Positions 41,608 to 43,337 of a DNA stretch of 43,337 bases are shown piece after piece (position 1 is the first letter of the stretch; every line of letters starts with the position of its first letter). Both the position numbers and the translations under genes were made by a program. Under the pieces are notes generated by a model. That model did no database searches. It was not told where the DNA came from and was given only the letters and a program-made list of their open reading frames with translations. Source of the DNA: Clostridia bacterium (lineage in GTDB: Bacteria > Bacillota > Clostridia > Oscillospirales > CAG-272); contig JAFTTS010000087.1 of NCBI GenBank assembly GCA_017466685.1, forward strand, positions 1-43,337. Reading direction: 5' to 3'.

Positions 41608-42897
41608 TTAATTGAATTTATTGCCGCATTCGGGACAGAATTTCGGGGGATTTGCAGGATCTGTCACCTTCCATCCGCACTTGCTGCAAGCACTCTGTGT
41701 GGCTTCGGGCTTCTTCGCTCCGCAATTAGGGCAGAATTTAGCATTGTTCACCGAGCCGCAAGCGCAGGTCCAGCCGTCAAGCGCAGGCTTCTTCGCTCCA
41801 CACTCTGTGCAGAAGTTACCGCTGACAGTCGCACCGCAAGCACATTTCCATGTATTCGCTGCCGGTGCTGCAGGGGGATTTTCACGTGCCTGCTGCTGTC
41901 CCATCTGGAAAAGGTTCTGAGCGTTAACGCCGCCTTGATTCATTGCCATGCCCATGCCCATAAAGCCGGTCATTGCGCCTGCTTCGTTGGACGCTGCTGC
42001 ACGCATAGCATCTGCCTGTGCGCCGACGAGGGTTGCACCTGCCATTGTGGGATCCTTGTACATTGCAGTCTTCTGTGCGGTCTTGAGCATTTCCTGATCT
42101 TCTTCGGTGAGTGTCGGAGGGTTCATTGCAACCTTGACGTCACCGAAACCGCGCTCACCCCATTCGGTGGCAAGCTCTTCGTTCAAGAATTTTTCGAGCT
42201 CGGTTGTGTGAGCCGGGATCTGATTGGGACGAAGCTCAAGATTTGAGAGCTTTGCAAGTGCAGGTCCGAGAGCGCTGACGAACTCGGTTTTCATTGTTGT
42301 GCCAAGCTCTTCTTTGTTATATGAATCGGTCACGTTTCCTGCGACGTTTGTGTAGAATTTAAGCGGGTCGGTCATGCGGAAGGTGTATATACCGTTGCAG
42401 CGGAGCGACACGTCAACGTCGAAGTTGATTCTCGAATCGACAACGCGGAAGGAGATAGGAGTTGCTGTTCCGAACTTATTATCGACGATTTCTTTGGTGT
42501 TGAAATAGTAAACGCGCTGATCTTTACCGGTGTCGCCGCCGTAAGTGAAGCGTTTACCGATGGTTTTGAAAGTATTGATTATAGACTGTCCGAGACTGCC
42601 GGCAAAGATGGAGGGCTCGGTTGAGGTGTCGTATGTAAATTCACCGGGCTCGGCACAGACCTCAACGATTTTGCCCTGCTCAACGATGATCATACACTGA
42701 CCGTCTGCAACTGCGATACCGGAGCCGTTTGAGATGATGTTATCCTCACCCTTGGTGTTTGAGGAACGGTTACCGATACGTTTTTGTCCCTTAACCATAA
42801 GGATGTCATTAGGAAGTGCTTCGCAGTAGAAAAATTCTTTCCATTGATCGGCGAGAGTGCCGCCGAGTGCGCCAAGTCCTGCTTTAATAAGTCCCAT
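41608..42897 (-). CDS. SPFH-domain protein with C-terminal zinc ribbons, YdjI-like
   Basis: A 429-residue protein. Residues ~30-270 are an SPFH/band-7-like domain ('NDILMVKGQKRIGNRSSNTKGEDNIISNGSGIAVADGQCMIIVEQG' opening is typical of the YdjI/virion core group). A Met/Ala/Gly-rich hinge (~285-340) is followed by three zinc ribbons: 'CACGATVSGNFCTECG', 'CACGSVNNAKFCPNCG' and 'CSKCGW...FCPECG'. It heads the operon with the zinc-ribbon and TPM genes. In Bacillus YdjI is recruited to PspA at the membrane via YdjG/YdjH; no pspA-like gene is seen here. GGAGG precedes the start. Confidence 0.9.
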   Translation of the reverse strand: MGLIKAGLGALGGTLADQWKEFFYCEALPNDILMVKGQKRIGNRSSNTKGEDNIISNGSGIAVADGQCMIIVEQGKIVEVCAEPGEFTYDTSTEPSIFAGSLGQSIINTFKTIGKRFTYGGDTGKDQRVYYFNTKEIVDNKFGTATPISFRVVDSRINFDVDVSLRCNGIYTFRMTDPLKFYTNVAGNVTDSYNKEELGTTMKTEFVSALGPALAKLSNLELRPNQIPAHTTELEKFLNEELATEWGERGFGDVKVAMNPPTLTEEDQEMLKTAQKTAMYKDPTMAGATLVGAQADAMRAAASNEAGAMTGFMGMGMAMNQGGVNAQNLFQMGQQQARENPPAAPAANTWKCACGATVSGNFCTECGAKKPALDGWTCACGSVNNAKFCPNCGAKKPEATQSACSKCGWKVTDPANPPKFCPECGNKFN

Positions 42898-42946
42898 GAT
42901 AAATACCTCCGTATATTTGACGGTGATTCCGTCTTTATTTATTATA

Positions 42947-42975
42947 ATTATACCACATTAATACGTGAACTGCAA
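42947..42975 (-). promoter_or_regulatory. Sigma-A promoter of the ydjI-like operon
   Basis: On the minus strand, TTGCAG (42975-42970), 17 bp spacer, TATAAT (42952-42947). A small GACGG/CCGTC hairpin (42919-42933) sits between it and the ribosome site. Confidence 0.75.
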
Positions 42976-43026
42976 TATTTTTTTATGAATTTTTTTATTA
43001 TTGTAATAAAGTAACAACTGCACCAA

Positions 43027-43337
43027 ACTAACAAAGTTGCACTTGACGCCGACGCAGTTGGCGGGACGAACGGTCACCGCTAACAAAGCGAATTGTGAGC
43101 ATAGATCGAATGTGGCTGCGCTAAAGAAACAATGAAGCCACTGAGCCGCCGATGCAACTGGCGGCGGACGAACGGTTACGGCTGACAAAGCGAATCCGGA
43201 GCCGTAAGGCGGAGTTGAGCGCAATCCGAGAGCAGGCAAAGGAAAGAGGGAGAGCTCGAGAGGGAAGAAAACCTTCGCGCCAGCGTTGGTTGTCGTCCCT
43301 CTCGAATGATACGATGCTCGAAGCAGCATACTTCGGG
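43027..43337 (+). repeat. Structured intergenic element, copy G, running off the right edge
   Basis: It begins with a degenerate copy (ACTAACAAAGTTGC, CGCC-GACGCAGTT-GGCG hairpin, CGGTCACCGCTAACAAAGCG), into which a second forward copy is joined at about 43123 ('AAAGAAACAATGAAGCCACTG'). Main stem CGAGAGGGA (43257-43265)/TCCCTCTCG (43296-43304), as in copy E. The ~380 bp between the ydjI promoter and the edge holds nothing else. Confidence 0.82.

Noticed and set aside
43027-43337. CRISPR array or group II intron in the repeat-rich parts
   Set aside because: Repeat units are ~300 bp, not short with regular spacers, and there is no reverse transcriptase or cas gene nearby.

Overview
The window looks like chromosomal DNA of a spore-forming member of the Firmicutes, class Clostridia, most likely an uncultured gut lineage close to Oscillospirales/Ruminococcaceae. 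The evidence is spoIVA and spoVG, a rex-dnaD-dnaI group, Gram-positive Shine-Dalgarno sequences (AGGAGG) before most genes, clean sigma-A promoters (TTGACA-N17-TATAAT), and intergenic repeats of a style common in gut Clostridia. No phage, plasmid, CRISPR or rRNA sequence was seen. The placement is inference from gene content, not from a search.

Layout. 1-965 (-): sugar isomerase (partial) and PIG-L deacetylase, divergent from an AraC regulator (1092-1973). 2061-5284 (+): rbfA-nrnA-truB-pgeF, a ribosome/tRNA maturation group. 5447-10265 (+): a four-gene ABC exporter cassette (ATPase, permease, GldG-like auxiliary protein, DUF4340 protein). 11033-13745 (+): aldehyde dehydrogenase and homoserine dehydrogenase. 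13928-24517 (-): uxuA; NAD-type isocitrate/isopropylmalate dehydrogenase, rex, dnaD-like and dnaI-like genes; galU-dCMP deaminase-rimI-tsaD; spoIVA; a small CmpB-like membrane protein. 25110-26823: a small SLOG-family gene divergent from an unlisted 59-residue ribbon-helix-helix gene, then galT. 27166-33149: M23/G5 peptidase, spoVG (-), murC, soluble pyrophosphatase, and rpsF-ssb-rpsR behind a near-consensus promoter. 33369-37691: membrane pyrophosphatase, pyridoxal kinase and an ECF S component. 37737-42897 (-): ClC transporter, tRNA-Val and tRNA-Gly, and a ydjI-ydjG-ydjH-like membrane-stress operon.

Most genes are housekeeping. Four things stand out. (1) A family of about 280-300 bp intergenic elements, with ends CTAACTT/AAGTTAG and several conserved hairpins, occurs in at least six large copies plus many fragments. 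Paired bases change together between copies, and both wobble pairs found are G-T in one sense only, which suggests selection on an RNA. One pair is arranged head-to-head as a 560 bp composite with perfect 15 bp terminal inverted repeats. (2) The ydjG-like zinc-ribbon gene is cut by an in-frame TAG. (3) The SLOG/RHH divergent pair has a 16 bp perfect palindrome and related GACGTC sites between the genes, and looks like a compact self-regulated unit. (4) Promoter-region sites (Rex-like, sigma-E-like) connect several genes to redox state and sporulation.
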